A stretch of 34,294 nucleotides of DNA, taken from Deltaproteobacteria bacterium (GTDB lineage Bacteria > Desulfobacterota > Desulfuromonadia > Geobacterales > JAJYBI01). The position numbers and the translations under genes are program-made. The notes under the pieces were generated by a model. The model did no database searches, had not been told where the DNA came from, and worked only from the letters and a program-made list of their open reading frames with translations. Below are positions 1-7,380 of the stretch, piece after piece. How positions within the stretch are numbered: the stretch's first letter is position 1; every line of letters starts with the position of its first letter. The stretch covers positions 1-34,294 of the forward strand of contig JAJYBI010000035.1 in NCBI GenBank assembly GCA_021779095.1. The letters are read 5' to 3'.

Positions 1-29
1 ATTCCGGGGACAGTATACTTAATTCCAAC

Positions 30-52
30 GCGGCCAATTGGCCGCTTTTTTT
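30..52 (+). terminator. Intrinsic terminator of an upstream gene
   Basis: A perfect 6-bp GC stem (GCGGCC at 30-35, GGCCGC at 40-45) with an AATT loop is followed by seven T residues. It lies just upstream of the BrnT promoter and probably ends a plus-strand gene outside the window. Confidence 0.8.
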
Positions 53-75
53 ATATCCCTACCGTCGCAACCTGG

Positions 76-112
76 TTGACATGCTGTATATAAAAGGTAT
101 AAAAAATATACC
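76..112 (+). promoter_or_regulatory. brnT promoter with overlapping palindromic operator
   Basis: A consensus -35 TTGACA (76-81) and a -10 TATAAA (98-103) are separated by 16 bases. The perfect inverted repeat GGTATA-N5-TATACC (96-112) covers the -10 and ends at the base before the ATG at 113. The expected start of transcription, about 110, leaves almost no leader. Families of this type are autorepressed by the antitoxin, so the palindrome is the likely operator; that assignment is inference. Confidence 0.7.
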
Positions 113-373
113 ATGAAATTTGCATTCGATCCGTCCAAGAGCGCCGGTAACAAGGAAAAACACGGCATCGATTTCGACGAAGCGCAGGCGCTGTGGGACG
201 ACCCGGATCTATTGGAGGTCCCGGTTGTGACCAGCGATGAACCGCGTCTTCTGGTGGTCGGCAAGGTTGCCGGAAAACACTGGTCCGGCATCATCACGTA
301 CCGTGGCGATACCGTCAGGATCATCTCGGTCCGGCGTTCCCGCAAAGAGGAGATAGCACTGTATGAAAGCTAA
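113..373 (+). CDS. brnT: BrnT family toxin (type II toxin-antitoxin)
   Basis: This 86-residue protein has the BrnT/DUF497 layout: an N-terminal FAFDPSK segment, the GNKEKHGIDFDEA block that matches the family's N-x-x-KHG-x-x-F-x-E-A pattern, and a C-terminal RIISVRRSRKEE strand. BrnT toxins are small RNase-like proteins that halt translation and are neutralised by a DNA-binding antitoxin. The length is normal and the gene looks intact. No Shine-Dalgarno sequence precedes the ATG: the bases before it are the AT-rich operator, so translation is probably leaderless or weak. The gene overlaps the antitoxin gene by 11 bases, as expected for coupled expression. RNase activity is inferred from the family. 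Confidence 0.88.
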   Translation: MKFAFDPSKSAGNKEKHGIDFDEAQALWDDPDLLEVPVVTSDEPRLLVVGKVAGKHWSGIITYRGDTVRIISVRRSRKEEIALYES

Positions 374-587
374 GGATATAGACAAGACCTTCGACGAGGG
401 GGGCGATATCTCCGCCCATCTCGATGTGACCAGGGCGAGACGGCCTGAGCAGGAACAAAAGCGGGTCAATGTCGACTTTCCGCTCTGGATGATCCAGCAG
501 CTCGACAAGGAAGCGCGCCGCCTGGGCGTGCCGCGGCAGGCCATCATCAAGGTCTGGGTGGCGGAACGCCTGGAGAAAACCGGGTGA
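363..587 (+). CDS. brnA: BrnA/CopG-like ribbon-helix-helix antitoxin
   Basis: This 74-residue protein follows brnT with an 11-base overlap and its own ribosome site (GGAG about 8 bases before the ATG). The C-terminal half reads as a ribbon-helix-helix DNA-binding fold: the strand KRVNVDFPLWM, then the helices QQLDKEARRLG and PRQAIIKVWVAERLE. The N-terminal 30 residues are polar and probably form the toxin-binding part. By analogy with BrnA it should neutralise BrnT and repress the promoter through the palindrome at 96-112. It is shorter than many BrnA proteins and resembles the CopG-type variants, so the symbol rests mainly on the pairing. Confidence 0.8.
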   Translation: MKAKDIDKTFDEGGDISAHLDVTRARRPEQEQKRVNVDFPLWMIQQLDKEARRLGVPRQAIIKVWVAERLEKTG

Positions 588-771
588 ACGGCGCCGTCAC
601 TTCGGCGGTTGAGGTCACCAAAGTATCCGGGCACCGAGAATGAGGGGATGTAGTTGACTTGCTGACTGATTCCAGAGGATATTTGGGGCATTCCTTGAAT
701 AACTGAACATTCAGGTCTTTTGTACGTCCCATGATAGACCCCATGACCTGCATGCCCATGCCCCCCGCCAC

Positions 772-810
772 GACAAAAAAAGCCCCGGATCTCTCCGGGG
801 CTTTTTTGTC
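772..810. terminator. Bidirectional intrinsic terminator
   Basis: The stem AGCCCCGG/CCGGGGCT has a short loop and is flanked by seven A on the left and six T on the right, so it can act on both strands. It sits 16 bases past the stop codon of the minus-strand cold-shock gene. Confidence 0.85.
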
Positions 811-825
811 ATCCGATGATGGATG

Positions 826-1026
826 TCAGATTTTTTTTACGTTCGCAGCCTGCAGGCCCTTCGGCCCGTTGGTGACGTCGAACGTCACGCTATCGCCTTC
901 AGCAAGGGATTTGAACCCGTCGCCCACGATCGCCGAAAAGTGACAAAAGACGTCGTCGCCGTTATCCTGCTCGATAAAACCAAAACCCTTGCTGTCGTTA
1001 AACCACTTTACCGTACCGTTTGCCAT
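826..1026 (-). CDS. Cold-shock domain protein (CspA family)
   Basis: This 66-residue single cold-shock domain is an OB-fold RNA/DNA chaperone of the cytoplasm. It opens with [16 protein letters not shown], which contains the RNP1 motif KGFGFI, and continues to the RNP2 motif as VFCHFSAI. A cysteine replaces the usual third residue (V or F) of RNP2. It ends with [13 protein letters not shown], typical of the family. The start is placed at 1026 because GGGAGAAC lies at the right distance; an in-frame ATG 24 bases upstream has no such site. A bidirectional terminator follows. The upstream 100 bases are AT-rich and could form a long leader, as in cold-induced relatives, but I could not fix a promoter. 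Confidence 0.93.
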   Translation of the reverse strand: MANGTVKWFNDSKGFGFIEQDNGDDVFCHFSAIVGDGFKSLAEGDSVTFDVTNGPKGLQAANVKKI

Positions 1027-1382
1027 GTTCTTGCGTTCTCCCTGATCCATCGTGTTAGATATGCCGGATTGGATATCCGATCCTCTCTACCGTATCAGCC
1101 TTGACCTGGCAATGCAACCTATTAAATCTGATTCAGGCAGACATCGGAAATCTGTCTTGATATATAAACGTTTTACTCGCCTGCATGAAAATGCCCTGGG
1201 GTGTCCCGTGAAAACCGGAAGGTCCGCCCGGATCGGTGTTAGTTCATTCCCTCATGCATTGGAACCCCCCGTCCGGCTGGGTCGCACGGGGGTGGCGGCT
1301 GCGTTGCTGGATGGGAACGGTCAGTGGACAGGGGCTGTCCGGGGCGGTTCCAGCCGTTATTCCCTATCCCGCGATATCTGTC
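1027..1382. other. Gap without a recognised gene
   Basis: The part at 1050-1170 is AT-rich and should hold the promoter and leader of the cold-shock gene on the minus strand; several weak -10-like hexamers are present but none has a convincing -35. The remainder, up to the stop of the monooxygenase gene, is GC-rich. Open frames here have no ribosome site and no protein-like composition. Confidence 0.5.
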
Positions 1383-1691
1383 TCACGCCGGGTCGGTGAT
1401 CATCTCCCAGAGGGTGATCTCTATGGGGGCGGCACAGAGTTCATCCGCCTGCGCTATCAGCTTTACCAGGTACGGCATCTTCAGGTGCGCGTCCAGGTCC
1501 TTCCTGCTCCGCCAGTTCTCGTAGAGGATCAGGTCGCCATGATCGTCGGGAAGCTGGTGCAGGTCGTAGTTGATGCATCCCGCTTCCGCCCTCGTTGGCG
1601 CCACGCACGCCACGATCGCCTGCTTCAGCTCCTCTTCCTTCCCTTTTCCCGCCTTGAACCTGGCCAGCACCGTAACCTTCCTGTCCGCCAT
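1383..1691 (-). CDS. Antibiotic biosynthesis monooxygenase (ABM) domain protein, YgiN-like
   Basis: This 102-residue protein is one ABM ferredoxin-like barrel. It shows the strand VTVLARFKAGKGKEEEL, the block TRAEAGCINYDLHQ, and the block LILYENWRSRKDLDAHL with its E-x-W signature before the terminal helices. Such proteins dimerise; relatives act as cofactor-free quinol monooxygenases or heme-degrading enzymes. Substrate cannot be read from the sequence. The start at 1691 is chosen because AGGAGA lies 6 bases upstream. It is 34 bases downstream of a c-type cytochrome gene on the same strand and probably shares its transcript, which makes a quinone or redox role reasonable but unproven. Confidence 0.87.
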   Translation of the reverse strand: MADRKVTVLARFKAGKGKEEELKQAIVACVAPTRAEAGCINYDLHQLPDDHGDLILYENWRSRKDLDAHLKMPYLVKLIAQADELCAAPIEITLWEMITDPA

Positions 1692-1725
1692 ATCCGTTCT
1701 CCTTTCTTCTCCGGGTCTTTCGGCA

Positions 1726-2046
1726 TCATTTCCTGCCAACCACGCCGTAATGGCAATATTTGCACTCGAGCGGCCCTTTGTTCATCGCATCGTGACAGGG
1801 GATGCAGAGGGTATGCGCCTTGTCCTGGCTCCAGCCCGGTATCTTGCCGATCTTGTCCCGGTGGCAGGTGCGGCAGTTCTGGCCCTTGATTTTCTTCTGG
1901 TGCAGCCAGTGCCTGAAGGGAAGCGTCAGGTCTCCCATCTTGAATCTGATGATCTCCGGCCCCATGGTGGATTGATCTGCGGCGAAAAGGGCGGATGAGC
2001 CCCCGAGCAGAATGATGAGCACAACGAGCAAGGTTGCAGATTTCAT
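1726..2046 (-). CDS. Periplasmic triheme cytochrome c7 (PpcA-like)
   Basis: This 106-residue precursor has a signal peptide (residues 1 to about 23) and three CxxCH heme sites: C58-H62, C81-H85 and C95-H99. The spacing of 23 and then 14 residues between first cysteines closely follows the Geobacter PpcA family. Exactly three other histidines occur (H47, H50, H78), placed as the distal ligands for three bis-histidine hemes, with H47 and H50 three residues apart as in PpcA. Proteins of this family shuttle electrons through the periplasm toward outer-membrane cytochromes. The start is fixed by a GGAAGGGGG site and the signal peptide. It heads a likely two-gene operon with the ABM protein. The mature part is slightly longer than PpcA. 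Confidence 0.87.
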   Translation of the reverse strand: MKSATLLVVLIILLGGSSALFAADQSTMGPEIIRFKMGDLTLPFRHWLHQKKIKGQNCRTCHRDKIGKIPGWSQDKAHTLCIPCHDAMNKGPLECKYCHYGVVGRK

Positions 2047-2403
2047 GGGAAACCCCCTTCCTGCAGCAGGTTCTTCCAGTTTAGCATCCGCCAATCGATT
2101 GTCTATCGGGAGCCCCCGGGGAAAACCTGCCGGACGGAGCAGTTTGTCCGGAGTGCCGGGAACCGGCCGGGGGAAGAAAGCGGGGCGGAGATCCCGCGAC
2201 AACAGCGGGGACAAAACTAATGCCGGCATGCCCGGTCGTAATCCCGCTTCTGTGGTATATTGAAAAAGCCTTTCCGTCATGGCGTCGCATCCCACCTCCG
2301 GTCGGGGCGGACGCGATGAGGATGCGGCGGAAACGGCGTGTGTACACCCCTGCTACCGTTGAAACCTGAACAAGCTGGTGCCATCGGCAGATCGGAGCGG
2401 ACC
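2047..2403. other. Divergent intergenic region between cytochrome c7 and HD-GYP genes
   Basis: This stretch must carry the promoters of two divergent genes. The only AT-rich patch is around 2255-2275. I see no clear sigma-70 or sigma-54 pair, no hairpin with a T run and no credible small gene. Confidence 0.45.
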
Positions 2404-3360
2404 ATGAAGAACGACATCCTTATCGTCGATGACGACAGGATGATCCTCGACTTTACTGCCGAAATCCTGCAGAAGGTCGGCTCCACCCCCATCGTCACCA
2501 GCTCGCCCCTGGAGGCGCTGGAGATCGTGGCCCGGCAGCCGGTGGCCGTGGTGGTGAGCGACCACTACATGCCGGAGATGACCGGCATGGAGCTCCTCAC
2601 CCGGGTCAAGGAGCTGAGCCCCAATACCGTCCGGATCATGATGACCTCGGCTGCGGACCTGGACCTCGCCCTTACCGCCATCAATTCCGGTGAGGTGTTC
2701 CGCTTCCTTCCCAAGCCGTGGAAGGAAAAGGATATGATCAAGGCGATCAAGGACGGCCTGCGCCGTTACCGCCTGCTGGAGTCCGTCCGAAACGACGACG
2801 ATTTCATCCTCCGGTCCCTGGCCGAGACCATCGAGCTGAAGGACCCCTACACCAAGGGGCACTGCGACCGGGTTGCGGAGTATGCCCTGCTGATCGCCGA
2901 GAGCCTGGGGCTGGACGACGGCATCAAGCGGGATATCATGCGGGGGAGCTGGCTCCACGACTGCGGCAAGATCGGCGTCCCCGAGGCGGTGCTGAACGCC
3001 CGGCGCAAGCTGACGGCCGAGGAGCGCGAGATCGTCAACATGCACCCGGCCTGGGGGGCCAACGTGGCGGAAAAGGCGAACCTCCCGGCGACGGTGATCA
3101 ATATCGTCCTGCACCATCACGAGCACTACAACGGCCACGGCTACCCCATGGGGCTCGCCGCCGGGGAAATCCCCCTCGAAGCCCGGATCGTCGCGGTCGC
3201 GGATATCTTCGACGCCCTCAGGTCGGACCGTCCCTATCGCTCGGGTATCCCCCTGGAAACGGTCCTGGAGATGCTGGCGGATATGAGGGGGGCCGAACTC
3301 GATCCGGTGTTCGTCGATCTCTTCGTGCCGCTTGTCCGTACACGTGAAAAGGGGGCGTAA
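2404..3360 (+). CDS. Response regulator with HD-GYP cyclic-di-GMP phosphodiesterase domain (RpfG type)
   Basis: This 318-residue cytoplasmic protein has an N-terminal receiver domain (residues 1 to about 120) with the acidic DDD at 9-11, phospho-acceptor D53 and K104 in the LPKPW motif. An HD-GYP domain follows (about 135-315): H185-D186 in WLHDCGKIG, H214, the HHHEHYNGHGYP block with GYP at 246-248, and DIFDALRSDRPYR. All metal and signature residues are present, so hydrolysis of cyclic-di-GMP is likely. Its activity should be set by phosphorylation from a partner kinase, but none is adjacent. The start is chosen for the site GGAGCGGACC; frames extending upstream have none. Confidence 0.95.
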   Translation: MKNDILIVDDDRMILDFTAEILQKVGSTPIVTSSPLEALEIVARQPVAVVVSDHYMPEMTGMELLTRVKELSPNTVRIMMTSAADLDLALTAINSGEVFRFLPKPWKEKDMIKAIKDGLRRYRLLESVRNDDDFILRSLAETIELKDPYTKGHCDRVAEYALLIAESLGLDDGIKRDIMRGSWLHDCGKIGVPEAVLNARRKLTAEEREIVNMHPAWGANVAEKANLPATVINIVLHHHEHYNGHGYPMGLAAGEIPLEARIVAVADIFDALRSDRPYRSGIPLETVLEMLADMRGAELDPVFVDLFVPLVRTREKGA

Positions 3361-3454
3361 CGGCATCTCTCCCGTCGGCTGTCGATGCGCCGCCTCGATC
3401 GTTTCCTCCTTTCGTCCCGCACCGTCACATCCCCCCGGTAACGGCAACATCCCC

Positions 3455-3484
3455 TTGACACCCGGCCGTCGTCTGGCCGATACT
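3455..3484 (+). promoter_or_regulatory. Sigma-70-like promoter of the DUF169 gene
   Basis: A perfect -35 TTGACA (3455-3460) is followed after 18 bases by GATACT (3479-3484), which matches four of six -10 positions. It lies about 40 bases before the ATG at 3523. The -10 is imperfect. Confidence 0.5.
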
Positions 3485-3522
3485 GCCCCACTGAACGCAT
3501 TCCGCATCCGGGGAGGATCCAG

Positions 3523-4341
3523 ATGAAAAGCATCATTGCCGAAGCGATCAGACTCACGACGGAGCCGGTGGCCCTGCTCCTCACCGACGACAGGCCGGAC
3601 GGGGCGCTGCAGTTCGAGCCGGGGAAATGGGGCTGTGCCATGGCGATGTTCGGGGCGGCGGCAACGAAGGGGAAGTCTGCGGTATTCGACCGTGAGACCT
3701 ACGGCTGTTTCGGCGGCGGGCTCGGACTCGGTTTCGGCAATGCCTACGAGCGGTTTCCCGGCGGGATCGACGGGTTCTGCGGGTTTCTCGCCGACGGCAA
3801 CGAAAAGACGGAGCGGGGGAGGGCCATCGGCGAGGGGATGAAGGCGGCCGGGGCCCGGGAGGCGTTCGTCCACCACTTTATGCACGGCGAGCGGTTCAAG
3901 AAGAGTCCGGAGCTGGTCCGGTCGTTCGTGGACGCCCAGCCGGTCACGGAGATCCCCACCCGGTACGCGGCCTTCGTGCCGCTTTCCGCCCTCGACCTTG
4001 CCGAGGGGGAACCGGAGTCCGTCACCTTCCTGGTCACCCCCGACCAGCTCTCGGCGCTGACGGTGCTGGCCAACTACGACCGCCCGGGGCTCGAAAACGT
4101 CGCCATCCCGTTCGTGGCGGGATGCCAGGCGATCGGCATCCATGCCTACCGGGAGGCCCGCTCCGCGCAGCCGCGCTGCATCGCGGGGCTCGTGGACCTC
4201 TCGGCGCGCCAGTACCTGCGGGGACAGGCAGGCAGCGACCGGCTGACCTTCACCATGCCGTACCGCCGGTTTCAGGAGATGGAGGCGAACGTGGCGGGGA
4301 GCTTTCTGGAGCAGGAGCCCTGGCTGACGCTCCGGGGATAG
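3523..4341 (+). CDS. DUF169 family protein
   Basis: This 272-residue soluble protein has the pattern of DUF169: an opening that ends in EPVALLLTDDRPDGA, a KWGCAMAMFGAAATKG segment, a glycine-rich CFGGGLGLGF loop, a central YAAFVPLSALDL, and a final MPYRRFQEMEANVAGSFLE helix. The family occurs in anaerobes and methanogens and has no established reaction. Conserved cysteines in the first half (for example in WGCAMA and GCFGGG) could bind metal, which is inference. The start has an excellent site, GGGGAGGATCCAG. It has its own promoter and is followed by a symmetric hairpin, so it looks monocistronic. Confidence 0.85.
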   Translation: MKSIIAEAIRLTTEPVALLLTDDRPDGALQFEPGKWGCAMAMFGAAATKGKSAVFDRETYGCFGGGLGLGFGNAYERFPGGIDGFCGFLADGNEKTERGRAIGEGMKAAGAREAFVHHFMHGERFKKSPELVRSFVDAQPVTEIPTRYAAFVPLSALDLAEGEPESVTFLVTPDQLSALTVLANYDRPGLENVAIPFVAGCQAIGIHAYREARSAQPRCIAGLVDLSARQYLRGQAGSDRLTFTMPYRRFQEMEANVAGSFLEQEPWLTLRG

Positions 4342-4399
4342 GGAAAACCGTCGGCATCCGGCGGTGGGAGGTCTCCGCGTCGACGCCTGCCGGGCTGGC

Positions 4400-4432
4400 A
4401 AAAGGGGACAGGCACGACGGCCTCTCCCCTTT
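4400..4432. terminator. Symmetric hairpin, probable bidirectional terminator
   Basis: AAAGGGGA and AGGC on the left pair with GCCT and TCCCCTTT on the right, giving 12 base pairs with one C/C mismatch and a 6-base loop. The A and T tracts at the ends are short. It lies about 60 bases after the DUF169 stop and about 130 bases beyond the end of the minus-strand membrane-protein gene. Confidence 0.6.
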
Positions 4433-4561
4433 CGTTACCCATTACTTGTGCCTGATCGTCAGGCCGCCGGGAACACGCCGCCTCCGTCCACGGACGGTTG
4501 AACGCCTCGAAAAACGCCAAGGTCTCGTGAGCGGCAGTTCGGCGGCCAGCCGACCCCATCC

Positions 4562-4780
4562 TTACGCTCCCATCATGAAATCGTGCGGAGGATAGGATTC
4601 ACTGAAGTAGACGTATACCGATCTGATTGCCAGGACGACCGCCACCGCAAGTATGGCCCAGACGAATGGCACCAGATACTCATGGAAGAAGACACCCAGC
4701 ACGATGCCGAACAGGAACGTGCACCATTTCGGCATCGTAAGCTCTTCTTCGCACCCCGTTACCGTTCTGAACAGTCTCAT
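4562..4780 (-). CDS. Small membrane protein of unknown function
   Basis: This 72-residue protein has an N-terminal MRLFRTVTGCEEELTMPKW segment and a hydrophobic region at about residues 19-52, which could span the membrane once as a long helix or twice as a hairpin (CTFLFGIVLGVFF and PFVWAILAVAVVLAI). A polar tail follows, ending in PPHDFMMGA. The start at 4780 is chosen because GAGGTG lies 6 bases upstream; a second ATG at 4735 has no such site. It is transcribed away from the BON lipoprotein gene. I do not recognise a family. Confidence 0.7.
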   Translation of the reverse strand: MRLFRTVTGCEEELTMPKWCTFLFGIVLGVFFHEYLVPFVWAILAVAVVLAIRSVYVYFSESYPPHDFMMGA

Positions 4781-4944
4781 GGTTATCACCTCGTTGTAAG
4801 TATATACCCGGTCATCTGAAGGTGCACGCACATTATCGGGGGCAGCGGGTGGGCTCCCAGGGAACAGTTCTTGAATTGTCGGTTTTCCATGCTACAAGAT
4901 AAGAGGGCATTTTCACTACATCACTATGAGGGACGGGTAATGCT

Positions 4945-5256
4945 ATGAGTAGGCAACGAACGTATTGGAAGTACCTGGTATCTCTTTGTCTTGTCTCCTC
5001 GCTGTGTGGATGCGTGACGGGTCAGCATCAGATGAGCGAGGTACACTACGATGATCAGACCGTCACCGCAAAGGTCAAAGCTGCACTTTCGAACGACCCG
5101 ACGCTCAAGAAGTACGCGATCGGCGTACAGACGATCAAGGGCGAAGTCGTACTGGAAGGTAAAGTGGATTCGATGCAGGACGTTTACAAGGCGGCAGAGG
5201 TGGTCAACCATGTCGAGGGCGTTCAATCGCTGTTCAACGACCTCGACGTGAAGTGA
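4945..5256 (+). CDS. BON-domain lipoprotein
   Basis: This 103-residue protein begins with a lipoprotein signal, WKYLVSLCLVSSLCGC, with the lipobox L-C-G-C placing the lipidated cysteine at residue 23. One BON domain follows (about 35-102): DDQTVTAKVKAALSNDP, then TIKGEVVLEGKVDS, then VVNHVEGVQSLFNDLDV. BON domains bind phospholipid and are typical of OsmY-like envelope stress proteins; a role at the outer membrane is therefore likely. The ribosome site is weak (GGGACGGG, far from the ATG). A 7-bp inverted repeat (GTGACGG/CCGTCAC) overlaps the stop codon but lacks a T run. Confidence 0.87.
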   Translation: MSRQRTYWKYLVSLCLVSSLCGCVTGQHQMSEVHYDDQTVTAKVKAALSNDPTLKKYAIGVQTIKGEVVLEGKVDSMQDVYKAAEVVNHVEGVQSLFNDLDVK

Positions 5257-5323
5257 CGGACGGAAAAGGCCGTCACGGGGAGCTGGGGAGGGACCGGGGC
5301 GACCGTCAGGAACCCCCGTTACA

Positions 5324-5488
5324 TCAGTATCTGACGACGGCCCCTTCCGGTTCCGTGCCGACATGCCAGAACGAGATCATGTCGTTCAGCTTCGAAATGA
5401 GGTCACCAAGCCTGTCGGCATCGATCCCCTCCCTGACCCGAACCGCAAAGCGACACACATCATACCCATCGTAACAGTTGAGAAACAT
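5324..5488 (-). CDS. Small protein of unknown function (54 residues)
   Basis: Reading the minus strand from an ATG at 5488 gives 54 codons ending in TGA. An excellent AAAGGAG site lies 6 bases upstream. The protein starts MFLNCYDGYDVCRFAVRV and continues with a helix REGIDADRLGDLISKL, then ends in EPEGAVVRY. Composition is that of a real folded protein, with a mix of acidic and hydrophobic residues rather than the arginine- and proline-rich pattern of antisense frames here. It is too short for usual gene-length cut-offs and lies convergent to the BON gene. Two cysteines near the N-terminus stand out. No family is recognised. Confidence 0.6.
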   Translation of the reverse strand: MFLNCYDGYDVCRFAVRVREGIDADRLGDLISKLNDMISFWHVGTEPEGAVVRY

Positions 5489-6543
5489 GATGAACTCCTT
5501 TCGCCCATGATTGCCCGGTTATCGTCGTGCCGGGCATATGTCGTGTTCGGCTGCGTCATTGGGATCGCATCTCCGCCATGTATCAACGTAACAGCATAAA
5601 GCCTGCCAACACTGTAACTGCCTGAAATAACATATGATCGCCGCTCCGGTTGTTGTCGCTTTGCCGCAGGTGGGATAGGTATGCCCAAAATCAAGGCATT
5701 GGTCGATGGCACGGCGGGCACGCCCTGCATATGGCGACGCCCGGTACGACTGCCTGGGCGGCGCTACCGGTAACGGACCGGATTCCGGGTACGCGTTCGG
5801 GACCCGCTGCCGGAATCCCGACGCCGCTGCCGGCAATCCGTCTTGGTGTGTCTGCGGAATTGCATCCTCGCGACCGGGGAGATGAGGCGAAGCACCCGCG
5901 GCGGGGTGCTCAACGGCTGTCCATAACGTCATCCCGGCAGTCGCTTTTTTCGGTCCGTACCCCAACTGCGAGCCGTCCGGCGCCACCTTCAACCCCATTT
6001 AACAGTCCTGGGTGTCCAGGTAATCGGGCCATGGGGGCTTGCGTGTCGCGACCCGGTATCGAGCTCCGGCCCGTGTGGAGTTTACGGCCAATGGGTAAAA
6101 TCCGGGCGATTCCGGTCTGCGCCAGGGCGATGGTGATTCCGTGCCGGTTTGTACGACGCTGTGTCCCTCCTTTGTGCCGAGACAGCATCGGTGCGGTTTT
6201 GTAGGCGGCTCCGGCGCGAGGGGGGGAGCGGATACACCGGGATGGATGGCGCCGGTTCGTGGTGATGGCCTCTGCTGCAGGCATGGATGAGTGCAGCTTC
6301 AATTAGATGCGAATACACGGAACCTTATCTGCCGGCCGTTTGCAGGCGGTTCCCCACGGCGGTGCTCGTGCCGGTGCCGTTTGCCGTTTGCCGTTTGGGT
6401 TGGCTGATTCTTTGCTATTCATAATCCGGGTGCCAGGGGGGCGTTGTCCCGCCGGCCCGACGAGGGGGCACGCGACGTGGCCCGACCGGTTCCGGGTGCA
6501 CGGCAGAGCCGGCACTAAATTCATCAAAGAGGATGGTGCACAC
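5489..6543. other. About 1 kb without a recognisable gene
   Basis: Open frames on both strands are rich in R, P, S, C and H and lack ribosome sites, as in non-coding high-GC DNA. A decayed gene is possible: the minus strand around 5940-6120 has short protein-like runs but nothing identifiable. A heptanucleotide (GCCGTTT) is repeated three times at 6376-6396. The last 150 bases should hold the promoter of the nfn genes; CATAAT near 6418 is the only -10-like hexamer and has no good -35. Confidence 0.5.
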
Positions 6544-7380
6544 ATGTTCGAGGTCATCGGTAACGACATCCTGGCGCCGAACCTGCACCGGCTGACGGTG
6601 CGGGCGCCGCGGGTCGCCGCCGCCCGCAGGGCGGGGCAATTCGTCATGGTCCGCTCCGCGGCGGGCGAGGAACGGATTCCGCTCACCATCGGCGACGCCG
6701 ACCCGGCCGCCGGTACTATCACCCTGTACGTCCAGGCGATCGGCGCCTCCACCCGCAGGATCGTGGCCGTGCCGGCCGGCGGCGCCCTGCGCGACGTGGC
6801 CGGCCCCCTGGGGCTGCCGACCCATATCGCGAACTGGGGCCGTGTGGCCTGCATCGGCGGCGGCGTGGGGACGGCGGTCCTCTACCCCCTGGCCAGGGCG
6901 CTGGCCGAGGCGGGGAACGAGGTGACCACCATCATCGGCGGCCGCTCGGCGCAGTACATCATCCTCAAGGACGAACTGGCGGCCTTTTCCAGGGAACTGC
7001 TGATCACCACGGAGGACGGGAGCCTGGGACGGAAGGGGTTCGTCACCCACGCCCTGGACGACCTGATTACCGATCCTAAGCTCCGCCCCGGGGCGGTCTT
7101 CGCCGTGGGGCCGGTGCCGATGATGCGGGCCGTGGCGGAGCAGACCCGCCCCCACGGCATCGAGACGGTGGTGAGCCTCAACCCGATCATGATCGACGGC
7201 ACCGGCATGTGCGGCGGCTGCCGGGTGGTGGTGGGTGGTGTGTCCAGGTTCGCCTGCGTGGACGGCCCGGAGTTCGACGGCCACCAGGTGGATTTCGCGA
7301 ACCTCACCGACCGGCTTTCCACCTATCGGAAGATCGAGGCGGAACACGCCTGTCGCCTGGCGGGAAAGGAGACCGTATGA
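6544..7380 (+). CDS. nfnA: NfnA-type FAD/[2Fe-2S] subunit of NADH-dependent ferredoxin:NADP oxidoreductase
   Basis: This 278-residue protein belongs to the ferredoxin-NADP reductase-like subunit family, also annotated as sulfide dehydrogenase beta. The FAD domain has RAGQFVMVR and ERIPLTIGDAD (about 29-53). The NAD domain has CIGGGVGTAVLYPLARAL (103-120) and FAVGPVPMMRAV. The C-terminus binds a [2Fe-2S] cluster through C223, C226 and C238; D218 just before them matches the aspartate ligand known in the Thermotoga enzyme. With NfnB it couples NADH and NADPH to ferredoxin by electron bifurcation. The ATG at 6544 is chosen because the 79 upstream residues in frame look non-coding and GAGGAT precedes it. 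It overlaps nfnB by four bases. Confidence 0.9.
   Translation: MFEVIGNDILAPNLHRLTVRAPRVAAARRAGQFVMVRSAAGEERIPLTIGDADPAAGTITLYVQAIGASTRRIVAVPAGGALRDVAGPLGLPTHIANWGRVACIGGGVGTAVLYPLARALAEAGNEVTTIIGGRSAQYIILKDELAAFSRELLITTEDGSLGRKGFVTHALDDLITDPKLRPGAVFAVGPVPMMRAVAEQTRPHGIETVVSLNPIMIDGTGMCGGCRVVVGGVSRFACVDGPEFDGHQVDFANLTDRLSTYRKIEAEHACRLAGKETV

Noticed and set aside
588..771. Minus-strand frames between the antitoxin and the cold-shock terminator as a gene fragment
   Set aside because: Short protein-like runs occur, but with no ribosome site, motif or recognisable family.
1726..2046. Tetraheme cytochrome c3
   Set aside because: Only three CxxCH motifs and three further histidines are present, which fits the c7 class.
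2353..4401. A 682-codon minus-strand open frame
   Set aside because: It is antisense to the HD-GYP and DUF169 genes, whose domains are clear. Its composition is that of a high-GC shadow.
6376..6396. Tandem repeat GCCGTTT as a CRISPR or regulatory array
   Set aside because: Only three copies of seven bases without spacers; probably polymerase slippage.
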